From Amycolatopsis solani (GTDB lineage: Bacteria; Actinomycetota; Actinomycetes; Mycobacteriales; Pseudonocardiaceae), in NCBI RefSeq assembly GCF_033441515.1, contig NZ_JAWQJT010000001.1:1054001-1118000 (forward strand): a stretch of 64,000 nucleotides of DNA, in the 5' to 3' direction. Shown here in pieces: positions 42,933 through 51,650 of the stretch. Every line of letters starts with the position of its first letter. Position 1 is the stretch's first letter. The translations under genes were made by a program, and so were the position numbers. The notes below the pieces were generated by a model that saw only the letters and a list, made by a program, of their open reading frames with translations, was not told the DNA's origin and ran no database searches.

Positions 42933-43565
42933 CTATTTCCCAGCCATCAACTCCCCGAAGTCGTCGGGGAGTTCGCCGGTCTCGTACCAGCGCCGCCACG
43001 CGTCCGTGCCGGGCACGGCGCCGCTGGTCAGTTCGTCGAGGAAGCCGCGCACCCAGCGCGCCTCGGCTTCCGTCATCGCCAGGTCGTACTCGACTTCGAC
43101 CAGGAACAGCCGCGGCATCAGCGCGCTCAGCTGCTCGAGCGACGTCCGCAGCGCACCGGCGTGTTCGTCGAGCTCGGTGAGCCGGAGCCGCAGCTGCCGC
43201 GCGGCCTGGTCCGGCCCGAGCACCCCCAGCATCGACAGCCCGGTCTTGAACCGCGGTGGTTCCCGGTCGGCGGTGCCGACCAGCTCGCGGACCCAGTCTT
43301 CGAACTCCGCGCGCCCGGCCGGGGTGATCCGGTAGACGGTCCGCTCGGGCCGTCCGCCGTCCTTCACGCTCTCGACGGCCGCGAGGAAGCCGTGCTTCTC
43401 CAGGTTCGCGACGACCGTGTAGAGCGATCCCCACTTGATCGGCAGGTCGCCTTCCTTGCCGCGCTGCTTGAGCACGGTGGCCATCTCGTACGGGTGCTTG
43501 GGGCCGTCGACCAGCACGGACAGCACGGCCAGCCCGAGCAGGTTGCCGACCTTCCGCCGCTTCAT
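42933..43565 (-). CDS. PadR family transcriptional regulator
   Basis: Regulator of 210 residues. The winged helix occupies about 1-85 (LLGLAVLSVLVDGPKHPYEM; WGSLYTVVANLEKHGFL, with the GGRPERTVYRITPAG wing). A C-terminal helical dimer domain of the long PadR type follows. It lies over a matching inverted repeat just upstream and may repress itself and the methyltransferase downstream. The ligand is unknown. Confidence 0.93.
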   Translation of the reverse strand: MKRRKVGNLLGLAVLSVLVDGPKHPYEMATVLKQRGKEGDLPIKWGSLYTVVANLEKHGFLAAVESVKDGGRPERTVYRITPAGRAEFEDWVRELVGTADREPPRFKTGLSMLGVLGPDQAARQLRLRLTELDEHAGALRTSLEQLSALMPRLFLVEVEYDLAMTEAEARWVRGFLDELTSGAVPGTDAWRRWYETGELPDDFGELMAGK

Positions 43566-43584
43566 CCCCGCTCCTCGTCCACGA

Positions 43585-43602
43585 ATACTCGCAGACGAGT
43601 AT
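43585..43602. promoter_or_regulatory. Putative PadR operator
   Basis: ATACTCG and CGAGTAT, perfect 7-base arms separated by CAGA, 20-37 bases before the PadR start. AT-ended arms of this size are usual for PadR sites. It lies among otherwise GC-rich sequence, and could cover the -10 region of padR. Confidence 0.65.
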
Positions 43603-43647
43603 CCATGAGGGTGCGCCAGTCGGCAAGTGTCTTAGCCGGTGAACCAC

Positions 43648-45288
43648 TCAGAGGTCGAACATGTACGGGACCTCGACCTGCGCCCGCGCGCTGATCCACT
43701 CGCGCAGCGCCCGCGTCGCGAGGACGTCGTCTTCGTTGTAGCGCAGGAGCCGCTCGCGCTGCTCGTCGTCCGGCTGCTCGCCGTCCATGCCCACGGCGTC
43801 GCGGTACCAGCGCATGGACGCCTCGCCGCCCGCCTCGGGATCGCGCCACGAGAACCCGGCGACCGGCGCGATCACCTTCAGGCCCTTGCCGTGGGAGCAC
43901 AGGAACTGGTCGGTGACGCTGCGGAAGAGGTCGACCCACTCCTCGGAGTCCACAAAGGACTGGACGTCCTTCTTCGCCGGGATCCCCGGGTACTCGCCGA
44001 AGCGCTCGACGGAGCCGAAGAGCCAGCGGTTCTCGGCGAGCGCGTTGTAGCAGTAGGCGCGGAAGGTCAGCCCGGCCGCTTCGGTGCGCTCGCGGACGTC
44101 GGTGAGCCAGGCCCAGAACTCGGCGAACGACCGGGCTTCGTCGTCGGTCGGCAGCGGGTCCCACGTCGCGAACGCGCGATACCCCTGCGGCACGCCGATG
44201 TCGGCACCGGTCAGCAGGCAGCCCCACAGGTACGCGCCGGCGTCGCCGAAGCTCTCCATGTCGACGTCGACCTCGACGTCCCCGCGCGGCACCTCCACCG
44301 CCTCGACGCGGCGCACCAGCGTCAGGTCGGCCAGCCAGGCGCGGGCGAGCACGACCGCGTCCGGGAAGGTGAGGCCCGTCCAGTTCACCGCCGGCGGCTC
44401 GCCGGCCGGGTCGAGCGCGGCCAGCTTGTCCACAGTGGACACGCCGGCGCGGCGCAGCTCCACGGCGTCCTCGCCGCGGACGACGAGGCTGACGTCCCGG
44501 CTCTCGGTGAGCACCACCTCGCACGTCGGCCACCACGGGCAGCGGCGGCACTCCAGCACGCGCGACGGCTCGGCCAGCGGCTCTTCGCCGTTCGCGGCCG
44601 CGCTGGCGATGGCGAGCCGGTCGGCGAACCGGACCTGGTACTCGGTCAGCGCGCTGCGGCCGCCGGGCCAGGTGCCCGCGGTGAGGTCGTGCCAGACGAC
44701 GACGTCGGCGTCGAGGCCGATCACGCCGCCGGTGGTGAGGGCCTCGTCGGCCTGCCCGAGCGTCTGCAGCATGCGGCGGACGTGCACCAGCCGGAGCTGG
44801 TCACGCGGCTGCGAGCGGACCTTGCGGGTGTCGTCGGCCGCGCGGTGCGCGGGATCGAGGTCGGTCGGCCCGGTGACGATCGCGCCGGCACCGCGGTCGG
44901 TGATGCGGTGGCGCACGACGAGCACCGGGACGTAGCCGCGGCCGGTGCGCACGAGCAGGTCGACGCCGCCGCGCCGGTGCCCGGCCGGGTCGACCGGCAG
45001 CAGCGCGCCCCAGATGTAGGAGGCTTCGGCGGCGAAGGCCTGCTCGGTGCGTTCGACGCGCTCGTGCGCGGGCAGGTCGCGGTCGATCTTCACCCAGTGG
45101 CCGGGGTTCGCGGCCATCAGCCTGCTGACGATGTCCTCGCGGTGCGCGGTGGCGTCGTCGATCCGCTGCTGCGCCGTCGGATCCGGCGGGGAAAGCGGTA
45201 CCCCGCGCATCGACGGGTCGTGCTCGAGGTGCACACGCCGGCGGCAGCGGCTGACCGCGCCCGCGTCGAGTACCACCTCACCGTGCAT
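43648..45288 (-). CDS. TM0106-type RecB-like nuclease
   Basis: Protein of 546 residues. The N-terminal half is a RecB/Cas4-like nuclease region with cysteines early (SRCRRR) and later CRRCPWWPTC, arranged as in iron-sulfur Cas4/AddB nucleases. The C-terminal half has an RNase H-like exonuclease core opening with DVDMESFGDAGAYLW and ending YNEDDVLATRAL, as in DEDDy enzymes. Its role, DNA repair or processing, is unproven, and no CRISPR genes are nearby. The start is ATG 45288; upstream frame belongs to the divergent gene region. Confidence 0.88.
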   Translation of the reverse strand: MHGEVVLDAGAVSRCRRRVHLEHDPSMRGVPLSPPDPTAQQRIDDATAHREDIVSRLMAANPGHWVKIDRDLPAHERVERTEQAFAAEASYIWGALLPVDPAGHRRGGVDLLVRTGRGYVPVLVVRHRITDRGAGAIVTGPTDLDPAHRAADDTRKVRSQPRDQLRLVHVRRMLQTLGQADEALTTGGVIGLDADVVVWHDLTAGTWPGGRSALTEYQVRFADRLAIASAAANGEEPLAEPSRVLECRRCPWWPTCEVVLTESRDVSLVVRGEDAVELRRAGVSTVDKLAALDPAGEPPAVNWTGLTFPDAVVLARAWLADLTLVRRVEAVEVPRGDVEVDVDMESFGDAGAYLWGCLLTGADIGVPQGYRAFATWDPLPTDDEARSFAEFWAWLTDVRERTEAAGLTFRAYCYNALAENRWLFGSVERFGEYPGIPAKKDVQSFVDSEEWVDLFRSVTDQFLCSHGKGLKVIAPVAGFSWRDPEAGGEASMRWYRDAVGMDGEQPDDEQRERLLRYNEDDVLATRALREWISARAQVEVPYMFDL

Positions 45289-45379
45289 GGAGATCACTCT
45301 AGTTTCCCACCGCCGAGCCGACATGCCCGCCACCCTGGCTACCAGTAAGTTCGACCTCGACACGTCGCAGGGAGGTGCC

Positions 45380-45841
45380 ATGGCGCGCAAGGCCAAGGTC
45401 GAGGGTGAAGCCAGGTTCACCCCCAAGAAGGCGAAGAACGCGGTCGCGGTGGCGAAGGTGCTCGGCCCGGTCGTGATCCCGGTGGTCGCGCCGTTCGCGG
45501 TGCGCGCGGCGGGCTCCGCCCGGGAGCTGTACGACCGCTACCAGGCACGCAAGCTCGGCGTCTCGGTCGACAAGCTGGGCGAGTACACCGGCCGCGGCGC
45601 GGCCCTGCACGCCCGCATCGCCGGCATCGCCGACGGCTGCCGTGATCTGCAGAAGTCCGAGAAGGCTTCGAACGCGGACCAGGAGTTCGCGAAAGACGCG
45701 CTCAGCACGCTCGAGCAGCTGTCGGCCTCGGTCCGCGCCGCGGAGCGGATGCCGGCGGCGCGGCGCAAGTCCGTGCACCGCGCGGTGGCCGGCGAACTGG
45801 AGCGGCTGGAAGGCCAGCTGCTGCACCGCCTCGGGCTCTGA
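45380..45841 (+). CDS. DUF6474-like protein
   Basis: Basic protein of 153 residues, widespread in actinomycetes, of unknown role. The N-terminus is lysine-rich (KAKVEGEARFTPKKAK), a weakly hydrophobic stretch follows (VLGPVVIPVVAPFAVRAAG) and the rest is helical, ending in AVAGELERLEGQLLHRLG. The start is ATG 45380, with GGGAGG four bases before. It is divergent from the nuclease and closed by a strong terminator. Confidence 0.88.
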   Translation: MARKAKVEGEARFTPKKAKNAVAVAKVLGPVVIPVVAPFAVRAAGSARELYDRYQARKLGVSVDKLGEYTGRGAALHARIAGIADGCRDLQKSEKASNADQEFAKDALSTLEQLSASVRAAERMPAARRKSVHRAVAGELERLEGQLLHRLGL

Positions 45842-45845
45842 CGCC

Positions 45846-45882
45846 ACCGGCCGGCACCGCGAAACTGTCGGTGCCGGCCGGT
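45846..45882. terminator. Bidirectional hairpin terminator
   Basis: 14-base perfect arms ACCGGCCGGCACCG and CGGTGCCGGCCGGT with a 9-base loop. It sits between the converging DUF6474-like gene and the osmoprotectant operon, and begins five bases after the stop of the former. Confidence 0.9.
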
Positions 45883-45914
45883 AGCGTGGAAAACGGGGGG
45901 CGCCCCCGCGCGGG

Positions 45915-46883
45915 CTACTTGATGAAGCCCTTTTTGACCATCCAGTCGTGGGCGACCTTGCCCGCGTCCTGCCCGTCGACGTCGACCTGCTTGCACAGCT
46001 CGACCATCTGCTCGTTGTCGAGGGCCGCGCCGACCTTCTCCAGCGGACCGCGCACGTCCGGGTGCTGCTTCAACCACTCCGTGCGCAGCGTCGGAACGGC
46101 GTTGTACTGCGGGAACGCCTTCTTGTCGTCCTCGAGTACCCGCAGGTTCAGCCCGGAGATCCGGCCGTCGGTGGTGAACACCTCGCCGACCGGGCAGGTG
46201 CCGCCCGCGACCGCCGAGTAGATCGTGCCGATGCCGAAGTTCTCGATCTTCGGGCTCTGGAAGCCGTACGCCTTCACCGCGGCCGGGAAGCCGTCCTGCC
46301 GGCTGGTGAACTCGGTCTCCAGGCAGAACCGGTTCTGGTCCGGGTTCTGCTTGAGGAACGCCGCCAGGTCGGAGGTCGTCTTCAGGTTGTTCTTCGCGCC
46401 GTACGCCTCGGTGACGGCGAACGCGTACTGGTCGTTCAGCGGTGAGTAGTTCAGCCACGTGACGCCGAACTTCTCTTCGTCCGCCTTTGCCGTCGCCTCG
46501 TACTGGGCCTTCTCGCCGCCGGGCACCGGGAGCTCGTTGCCCTGGTAGTTGATCCAGCCGGTGCCGGTGTACTCCCACGTGACGTCGGTCTGCCCGTTCA
46601 GCAGCGCCTGCCGCGAGGAGTTGGACCCCTTGATGTCCGACAGGTCGACGACGTCCGCGCCGGCCGCGGACAACGCCATCTCCGACATGTAGGCCAGGAT
46701 GATGTTTTCGGTGAAGTCCTTCGATCCCACCGTCACCTTCAGGCCCTGCAACGAGGGGATCGGCTGGATCGAGCCCGGCTGGATGTCGTAGGGCACCGCC
46801 TGGTTGACCGTCAGGCCGCACGCCGAGAGCGTGGCGCCCAGCGCCGCCACGCCGAGGGCGGCGGTCAGTCGCCGGAGTTTCAT
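45915..46883 (-). CDS. Osmoprotectant ABC importer, substrate-binding lipoprotein
   Basis: Extracellular binding lipoprotein of 322 residues, last gene of the operon. The signal peptide ends in the lipobox LSAC (C22). KVTVGSKDFTENIILAYM near 49-66 opens the OpuAC/OsmX fold, and EYTGTGWINY and FGIGTIYSAV follow. Glycine betaine, choline or proline betaine are typical ligands. It overlaps the permease by four bases. ATG 46883 is right, as the longer frame runs through the permease gene. Confidence 0.93.
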   Translation of the reverse strand: MKLRRLTAALGVAALGATLSACGLTVNQAVPYDIQPGSIQPIPSLQGLKVTVGSKDFTENIILAYMSEMALSAAGADVVDLSDIKGSNSSRQALLNGQTDVTWEYTGTGWINYQGNELPVPGGEKAQYEATAKADEEKFGVTWLNYSPLNDQYAFAVTEAYGAKNNLKTTSDLAAFLKQNPDQNRFCLETEFTSRQDGFPAAVKAYGFQSPKIENFGIGTIYSAVAGGTCPVGEVFTTDGRISGLNLRVLEDDKKAFPQYNAVPTLRTEWLKQHPDVRGPLEKVGAALDNEQMVELCKQVDVDGQDAGKVAHDWMVKKGFIK

Positions 46884-47659
46884 CGCAGCCCCTTCGGTCC
46901 GAAGTACTGTTCGGCGACCGCGCCCAGCCAGTCCACCAGCAGTGCCAGCGCGACGGCCAGCACCGAGCCGGTGACCAGCACCGGCGTGAGGTTCAGCTTG
47001 TAGCCGGTGTCGATGAGCAGGCCGAACCCGCCGGCGTTGACGAACATGCCGAACGTCGCCGTGCCGACCGCCAGGACGAGCGACGTGCGCAGGCCGGCCA
47101 GGATCAGCGGGACGGCGAGCGGCAGTTCGACCCGCCACAGCACCGCGGACGCCGACATCCCGATGCCGCGGCCGGCGTCGATCAGCGCCGGGTCGACCTG
47201 CTGGATGCCGACCATGGTGTTCCGGAGCACCGGCAGCAGCGAGTAGAAGGCCAGCGGCAGCGCCGCCACCCACAGCCCGCCGACCGAGCCGGTGACGATG
47301 AACCACAGCACCAGCACGCCGAGCGCGGGCGCGGCCTGGCCGATGTTGGCGATCGCCAGGAAGACGGGCGCCAGGAAGCGCGCCCACGGCCGGGTCACGA
47401 TCACGCCGAGCGGCACGGCGACCAGCACGACGATCGCCGTCACCACGAGCGTCATCAGCACGTGGTCGCCCAACGCCGTGAGCAGCGAGGACGCGTTGAG
47501 CGTCTCCTTCTCCGTGGCGGTCAGCCCGCTGGAGAACACCGAGATCAACGTGACGGCGACGATCACCAGGACCACGACGGGCTGGGCGAGCAGCCGGACG
47601 CGTTCCGCGCGTTTCGAGCCGGACTCGGTGCTGAAGCCCGTGTCGACGGCAGCCGTCAT
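46880..47659 (-). CDS. Osmoprotectant ABC importer, permease 2
   Basis: Membrane permease of 259 residues with about six helices. The EAA-like cytoplasmic loop that docks the ATPase is DAGRGIGMSASAVLWRVELP near 170-189. A second, related permease lies at the other end of the operon, giving the heterodimer of the OpuB/OpuC type. The gene overlaps both neighbours by four bases. Confidence 0.92.
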   Translation of the reverse strand: MTAAVDTGFSTESGSKRAERVRLLAQPVVVLVIVAVTLISVFSSGLTATEKETLNASSLLTALGDHVLMTLVVTAIVVLVAVPLGVIVTRPWARFLAPVFLAIANIGQAAPALGVLVLWFIVTGSVGGLWVAALPLAFYSLLPVLRNTMVGIQQVDPALIDAGRGIGMSASAVLWRVELPLAVPLILAGLRTSLVLAVGTATFGMFVNAGGFGLLIDTGYKLNLTPVLVTGSVLAVALALLVDWLGAVAEQYFGPKGLR

Positions 47660-48828
47660 GCGGACACCTCTTCACCGTTCGTGTGCTCGTCCCGCAGCTG
47701 CTGGATCGTCGAGATCACGGTGTCCAGCTGGATGGTGCCCGCGTACTCGCCGCGTGCGCCGGTCACCGGCACCGAGCCGCCTTCGGCGAGCATCGCCTCG
47801 AGCGCGTCCTGCAGCGTCGACTGCAGGCTGACGATGTCGCGCAGCGGCTTGCCGGCGTTGGCCAGCGAGGCACCCGGCGTCAGGTCGCGGACGTGCACCC
47901 AGCGCGTCGGGCGGCGGCGCGCGTCCAGCACCAGCGCGAAGTGCTTGCGCTGGTCTTCGAGCTTCTTGCGGAGCTCGCCCGGGTCGTCGGTCACCGTCGC
48001 GGTCAGCGCGTCCTGCGCCAGCTCGACGTCCCGGACCCGCAGCAGCGTCAGCTGCTTCAGCGACGCGCCCGCGCCGACGAAGCCGGCGACTGTGTCGTTG
48101 GCCGGGTTGGCCAGGATCGCCTCGGGGGTGTCGTACTGCATGATCGACGACTGGTTGCCGAGCACCGCGATCTTGTCGCCGAGCTTCACGGCCTCGTCGA
48201 AGTCGTGCGTGACGAACACGATCGTCTTCTTCAGCTCGTCCTGCAGCCGCAGCAGCTCGTCCTGCAGGTTGCCGCGGGTGATCGGGTCGACCGCGCCGAA
48301 CGGCTCGTCCATCAGCAGCACCGGCGGGTCCGCGGCGAGCGCCCGTGCGACGCCGACGCGCTGCTGCTGCCCGCCGGAGAGCTGGCGCGGGAAGCGGTCG
48401 CGGAAGTCGGCCGGGTCGAGCCCGACCAGGTCCATCATCTCCTCGACCCGGTCGTTGACCTTCTTCTTGTCCCAGCCGAGCAGGCCGGGCACCACGCCGA
48501 TGTTCTGCGCGACGGTGAAGTGCGGGAACAGGCCGGCCTGCTGGATCGCGTAGCCGATCCGGCGGCGAAGGGTGTCCACGTCGAGCTTCAGCGCGTCGTC
48601 GCCACCGATGGTGATCTTGCCCGAGGTGGGCTGGACCAGGCGGTTGATCATCCGCATGGTCGTGGTCTTGCCGCACCCGGACGGGCCGACGAAGACCACG
48701 ATCTTGCCGGCGGGCACGACCATGGAGAAGTCGTCGACCGCCGCTTCGCGGGTGCCGGGGTACCGCTTCGTCACGTGCTCCAGCTCGATCTCGACGCCGG
48801 AGACTTCCTCGTTCTCAGCCACGGACAC
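47656..48828 (-). CDS. Osmoprotectant ABC importer, ATPase with CBS domains
   Basis: ATPase of 390 residues. Walker A is GPSGCGKTT (48-56), the signature LSGGQQQR and Walker B VLLMDEPF follow. The last 120 residues form CBS-like domains, which in OpuA sense ionic strength and gate transport (established for the family). GTG 48828 is the start; the reading frame overlaps permease 1 by 14 bases and permease 2 by four. Confidence 0.94.
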   Translation of the reverse strand: MSVAENEEVSGVEIELEHVTKRYPGTREAAVDDFSMVVPAGKIVVFVGPSGCGKTTTMRMINRLVQPTSGKITIGGDDALKLDVDTLRRRIGYAIQQAGLFPHFTVAQNIGVVPGLLGWDKKKVNDRVEEMMDLVGLDPADFRDRFPRQLSGGQQQRVGVARALAADPPVLLMDEPFGAVDPITRGNLQDELLRLQDELKKTIVFVTHDFDEAVKLGDKIAVLGNQSSIMQYDTPEAILANPANDTVAGFVGAGASLKQLTLLRVRDVELAQDALTATVTDDPGELRKKLEDQRKHFALVLDARRRPTRWVHVRDLTPGASLANAGKPLRDIVSLQSTLQDALEAMLAEGGSVPVTGARGEYAGTIQLDTVISTIQQLRDEHTNGEEVSA

Positions 48829-49462
48829 CCCTAGAAATGGTGAAGCGCTTGATCAGGACGTAGACGCCGTCGAGCAGCAGCGCGAGGATGACCACCCCGA
48901 CCGTGCCGGTGACGGCTTGGTTCAGGGAGTTGGTGCTCCCCGCGTTCGTGAGCCCGGAGAAGACCTCGGCGCCGAAGCCGGGACCCTTCGCGTAGGCGGC
49001 GATCACCGCGATGCCCATCAGCATCTGGGTGGCCACCCGCATGCCGGTGAGGATCGCCGGCCACGCCAGCCGCAGCTCGACCCGGGTGAGCACGCCGAAG
49101 CGGCTCATGCCGATGCCGCGCGCGGCATCGGTGATCGCCGGGTCGACACCGTCGAGCCCGACGATGGTGTTCCGGACGATCGGCAGGAGGCCGTAGAGCA
49201 CCAGTGCGATCACGGCCGTCGTCGGGCCGAGCCCCGAAAGGGGGATCAGCAGGCCCAGGAGGGCGAACGACGGGACCGTCAAGATCGTGCTGGCCAGCGC
49301 CGTGGCCACCGCCGAGCCGATCGGGCTGCGGTAGACCGCGACTCCGATCAGCACGCCGAGTACCGCGGCGAGGATCGTGCACTGCACGACCATGCTGGTG
49401 TGCAGGTAGGCCTCCAGCCAGAGCTTGCTCGCCCGATCGGAGATGTAGTCGAAGAGGTTCAT
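48815..49462 (-). CDS. Osmoprotectant ABC importer, permease 1
   Basis: First gene of the operon; membrane permease of 215 residues, five or six helices, with the ATPase-docking loop DAARGIGMSRFGVLTRVELR near 121-140. Together with the other three genes it makes a complete OpuC/ProU-like importer used in osmotic stress. The 253-base gap to the divergent gene at 49716 holds no gene and should contain its promoter. Confidence 0.92.
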   Translation of the reverse strand: MNLFDYISDRASKLWLEAYLHTSMVVQCTILAAVLGVLIGVAVYRSPIGSAVATALASTILTVPSFALLGLLIPLSGLGPTTAVIALVLYGLLPIVRNTIVGLDGVDPAITDAARGIGMSRFGVLTRVELRLAWPAILTGMRVATQMLMGIAVIAAYAKGPGFGAEVFSGLTNAGSTNSLNQAVTGTVGVVILALLLDGVYVLIKRFTISRGVRG

Positions 49463-49715
49463 CCGTGTCCGCTCTCCCGCCCTTCGCGCCGGCCTTCACC
49501 CGAACGGGCTAGTTGCTGACCGACGGCTCAGTACCCAGCGCACAGCCGGTCCAAACCCCAGTCATCGGCTACCGGTTCCGCCCACCGTGGCCCAAGCCGC
49601 CCGGATCGGCAAGAAATGATCTGAACCACGGCGTGGCGAGGGACGTGAACTCGGTGTGTGCTCACTTCACGGGATCACACGCTCACCCCGAGGCAGGTCC
49701 CTTAGGCTGCTGCTC

Positions 49716-50261
49716 ATGAGCGTTCCGGCACGGCGACCCGCTGTGCTCGGCGCTACCCGTGGCGTGTTGCTCGCCGTGAGCGCGGCGGTGCTGTCCGTCA
49801 CCGCGCACCGCCTCGCCGACGGCGGCCTGCCCGACCCGGCGATGACCCTGCTGCTCACCGGCCTGTTCGGCTGGACCGCCACCGCGCTCGCCCGCAAGGC
49901 CCGCGGCGCGGTCGCCACGATCGCCCTGCTCGGCGCCGCCCAGCTGGTGATGCACCTGCTGCTCACCACGCTCGCCGGGCACCACGACATGTACTCGATG
50001 CCGGACAGCACGGGCACCGGCATGATCGCGGCGCACGCGATCGCGACCCTGCTCACCGCGCTCCTGCTCGCCCGCGCGGACGCGACGCTGCTCACGGTGC
50101 TGGCCGTGCTGCGCGCGATCCTGCCGCGGCTGCTCACCCCGCTGCCGGTGCCGGCCGCGGCTCCCGCACTCGTCCCCGCCCGCACGGGCGGCCCGGACCA
50201 CCTCGTCGGCGTCGACCTGCGCCGGATCCACGGGCGGCGCGGGCCGCCCAGCCACTCCTGA
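49716..50261 (+). CDS. Membrane protein next to the copper genes
   Basis: Protein of 181 residues with four or five helices and histidine-containing loops (AGHHDMYSMPD). It has no named family that I recognise, but histidine/methionine loops and its place 72 bases before ycnI suggest a part in copper handling. The C-terminal tail is rich in Pro, Arg and His. A hairpin separates it from the next gene, so it may be regulated on its own. Confidence 0.82.
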   Translation: MSVPARRPAVLGATRGVLLAVSAAVLSVTAHRLADGGLPDPAMTLLLTGLFGWTATALARKARGAVATIALLGAAQLVMHLLLTTLAGHHDMYSMPDSTGTGMIAAHAIATLLTALLLARADATLLTVLAVLRAILPRLLTPLPVPAAAPALVPARTGGPDHLVGVDLRRIHGRRGPPSHS

Positions 50262-50281
50262 ACCCAGCTCATTCCCCGACA

Positions 50282-50303
50282 CAGCGGACCCCCGAGTCCG
50301 CTG
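50282..50303. terminator. Hairpin before the YcnI-CopCD genes
   Basis: 8-base arms CAGCGGAC and GTCCGCTG with a 6-base loop, 20 bases after the membrane gene and 30 bases before ycnI. No T run follows, so it may terminate only partly or act on mRNA stability. Confidence 0.5.
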
Positions 50304-50333
50304 CCCCTTACTGAGTTCATCAGGAGTGAACCC

Positions 50334-51098
50334 ATGTCCCAGCACGTCTTCAAGCGCGCCGGTTTCCTCGCCGCCACCGTCGGTGTCGCCGGTTTCCTCG
50401 GTGCCGGCGTCGCTTCCGCGCACGTCACGGCCAACGTCTACGGGCCGCAGCCCACGAAGGGCGGTTACGCGGCGATCGTGTTCCGCGTGCCGAGCGAAGA
50501 GAAGGACCCGGTCACCACCACGAAGGTCGTCGTCGACTTCAAGGCGGACTACGGCATCGGCTCGGTGCGGACGAAGCCGCTGCCCGGCTGGACCGCCGCC
50601 GTCACCAAGTCGAAGCTGCCGGCGCCGATCACCAAGGACAACGGCACGCAGATCACCGAAGCCGTCACCGCGGTGACGTGGACCGCGCAGCCGGGCAACG
50701 AGCTGAAGGCCGCGGACTACCAGGAATTCTCCGTCAGCTTCGGCCCGCTGCCGAGCAACGTGGACCAGGTCGAGTTCCCGGCCCACCAGTCCTACAGCGA
50801 CGGCAAGGTCGTCGACTGGAACCAGCCGACCCCGGCGGGCGGCGAGGAGCCGGAGCACCCGGCCCCGGTCGTGAAGCTGGCCGCGAAGGCGGCCGAGGGC
50901 GACGACCACGCCGCGATGGGCGCGAACACCGCGGCCACCACCGGGGAGCAGACTGAAGCCGCGGCGGCGACGTCGGACAGCACGGCCCGCTGGCTCGGCG
51001 GCGCCGGCCTGCTCGTCGGTGCCGTCGGCCTCGGCGTCGGGGCCGGCGCGACCATCCGGGCCCGCAAGGCCACGGCCAAGTCGGGAGGCAACAGCTAA
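50334..51098 (+). CDS. ycnI: YcnI-like copper-binding protein (DUF1775)
   Basis: Secreted, membrane-anchored protein of 254 residues. The signal peptide ends at ASA before AHVTANV, so the mature protein begins with alanine or histidine close to the N-terminus; that histidine and a later tryptophan/glutamate set bind copper in YcnI. The DUF1775 domain covers about 30-165. A C-terminal helix near 220-243 anchors it. It overlaps no gene but ends directly at the start of copC. Confidence 0.92.
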   Translation: MSQHVFKRAGFLAATVGVAGFLGAGVASAHVTANVYGPQPTKGGYAAIVFRVPSEEKDPVTTTKVVVDFKADYGIGSVRTKPLPGWTAAVTKSKLPAPITKDNGTQITEAVTAVTWTAQPGNELKAADYQEFSVSFGPLPSNVDQVEFPAHQSYSDGKVVDWNQPTPAGGEEPEHPAPVVKLAAKAAEGDDHAAMGANTAATTGEQTEAAAATSDSTARWLGGAGLLVGAVGLGVGAGATIRARKATAKSGGNS

Positions 51099-51650
51099 AT
51101 GCGGAGGGCGCTCGTCGCGCTGGCGTTGACGGTGGTGGCCGTGCTCGGCACGGCCACCCCGGCGCTGGCGCACAACGTGCTGATCTCCTCGGACCCGGCG
51201 AACGGCTCGTCCGTCGCCACCGGCCCGCAGAAGATCAGCCTGACGTTCGACCAGTACGTGCAGGGCGCGGACGTCAACCAGATCGCGGTGACCGGACCCG
51301 GCGGCGGCCAGTGGGCCGAGGGACCGATCAGCGTGGTGAACAACGTCATCAGCGCGCCGCTGCGGCCGCTCGGCCCGGCGGGGAAGTACACCGTCGGCTA
51401 CCGGGTGCTGTCCGCCGACGGCCACCCGGTGACCGGTGAGCTCACCTTCACCCTGACCGCGGCGGGCACCGGCACGCCGGCGACCGTCGACGCGGCCCGC
51501 TCGCCGGGCAGCGCGTCTTCGGCGTCGCCGCAGCAGTCGTCGTCGACCGGGGTGCCGATCTGGGTCTGGATCGCCGGCGCTGTCGTGCTGCTGGCCATCG
51601 GGCTGACCGTCGCGCTGCGCTCGGGCGGCAAGATCGAAGAGAAGAACTGA
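51099..51650 (+). CDS. copC: CopC copper-resistance protein
   Basis: Extracytoplasmic copper carrier of 183 residues. A signal peptide is followed by AHNVLISSDPANGS, whose N-terminal histidine binds Cu(II). The late DGHPVTGELTFTL holds the other ligand histidine. A Ser/Thr/Pro linker and C-terminal helix near 153-172 anchor the protein. It follows ycnI without a gap and overlaps copD by one base, a fixed order in actinomycetes. Confidence 0.94.
   Translation: MRRALVALALTVVAVLGTATPALAHNVLISSDPANGSSVATGPQKISLTFDQYVQGADVNQIAVTGPGGGQWAEGPISVVNNVISAPLRPLGPAGKYTVGYRVLSADGHPVTGELTFTLTAAGTGTPATVDAARSPGSASSASPQQSSSTGVPIWVWIAGAVVLLAIGLTVALRSGGKIEEKN

Noticed and set aside
43648..45288. CRISPR-linked Cas4
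   Set aside because: The protein is TM0106-like with an added exonuclease domain, and there are no cas genes or spaced repeats in the window.
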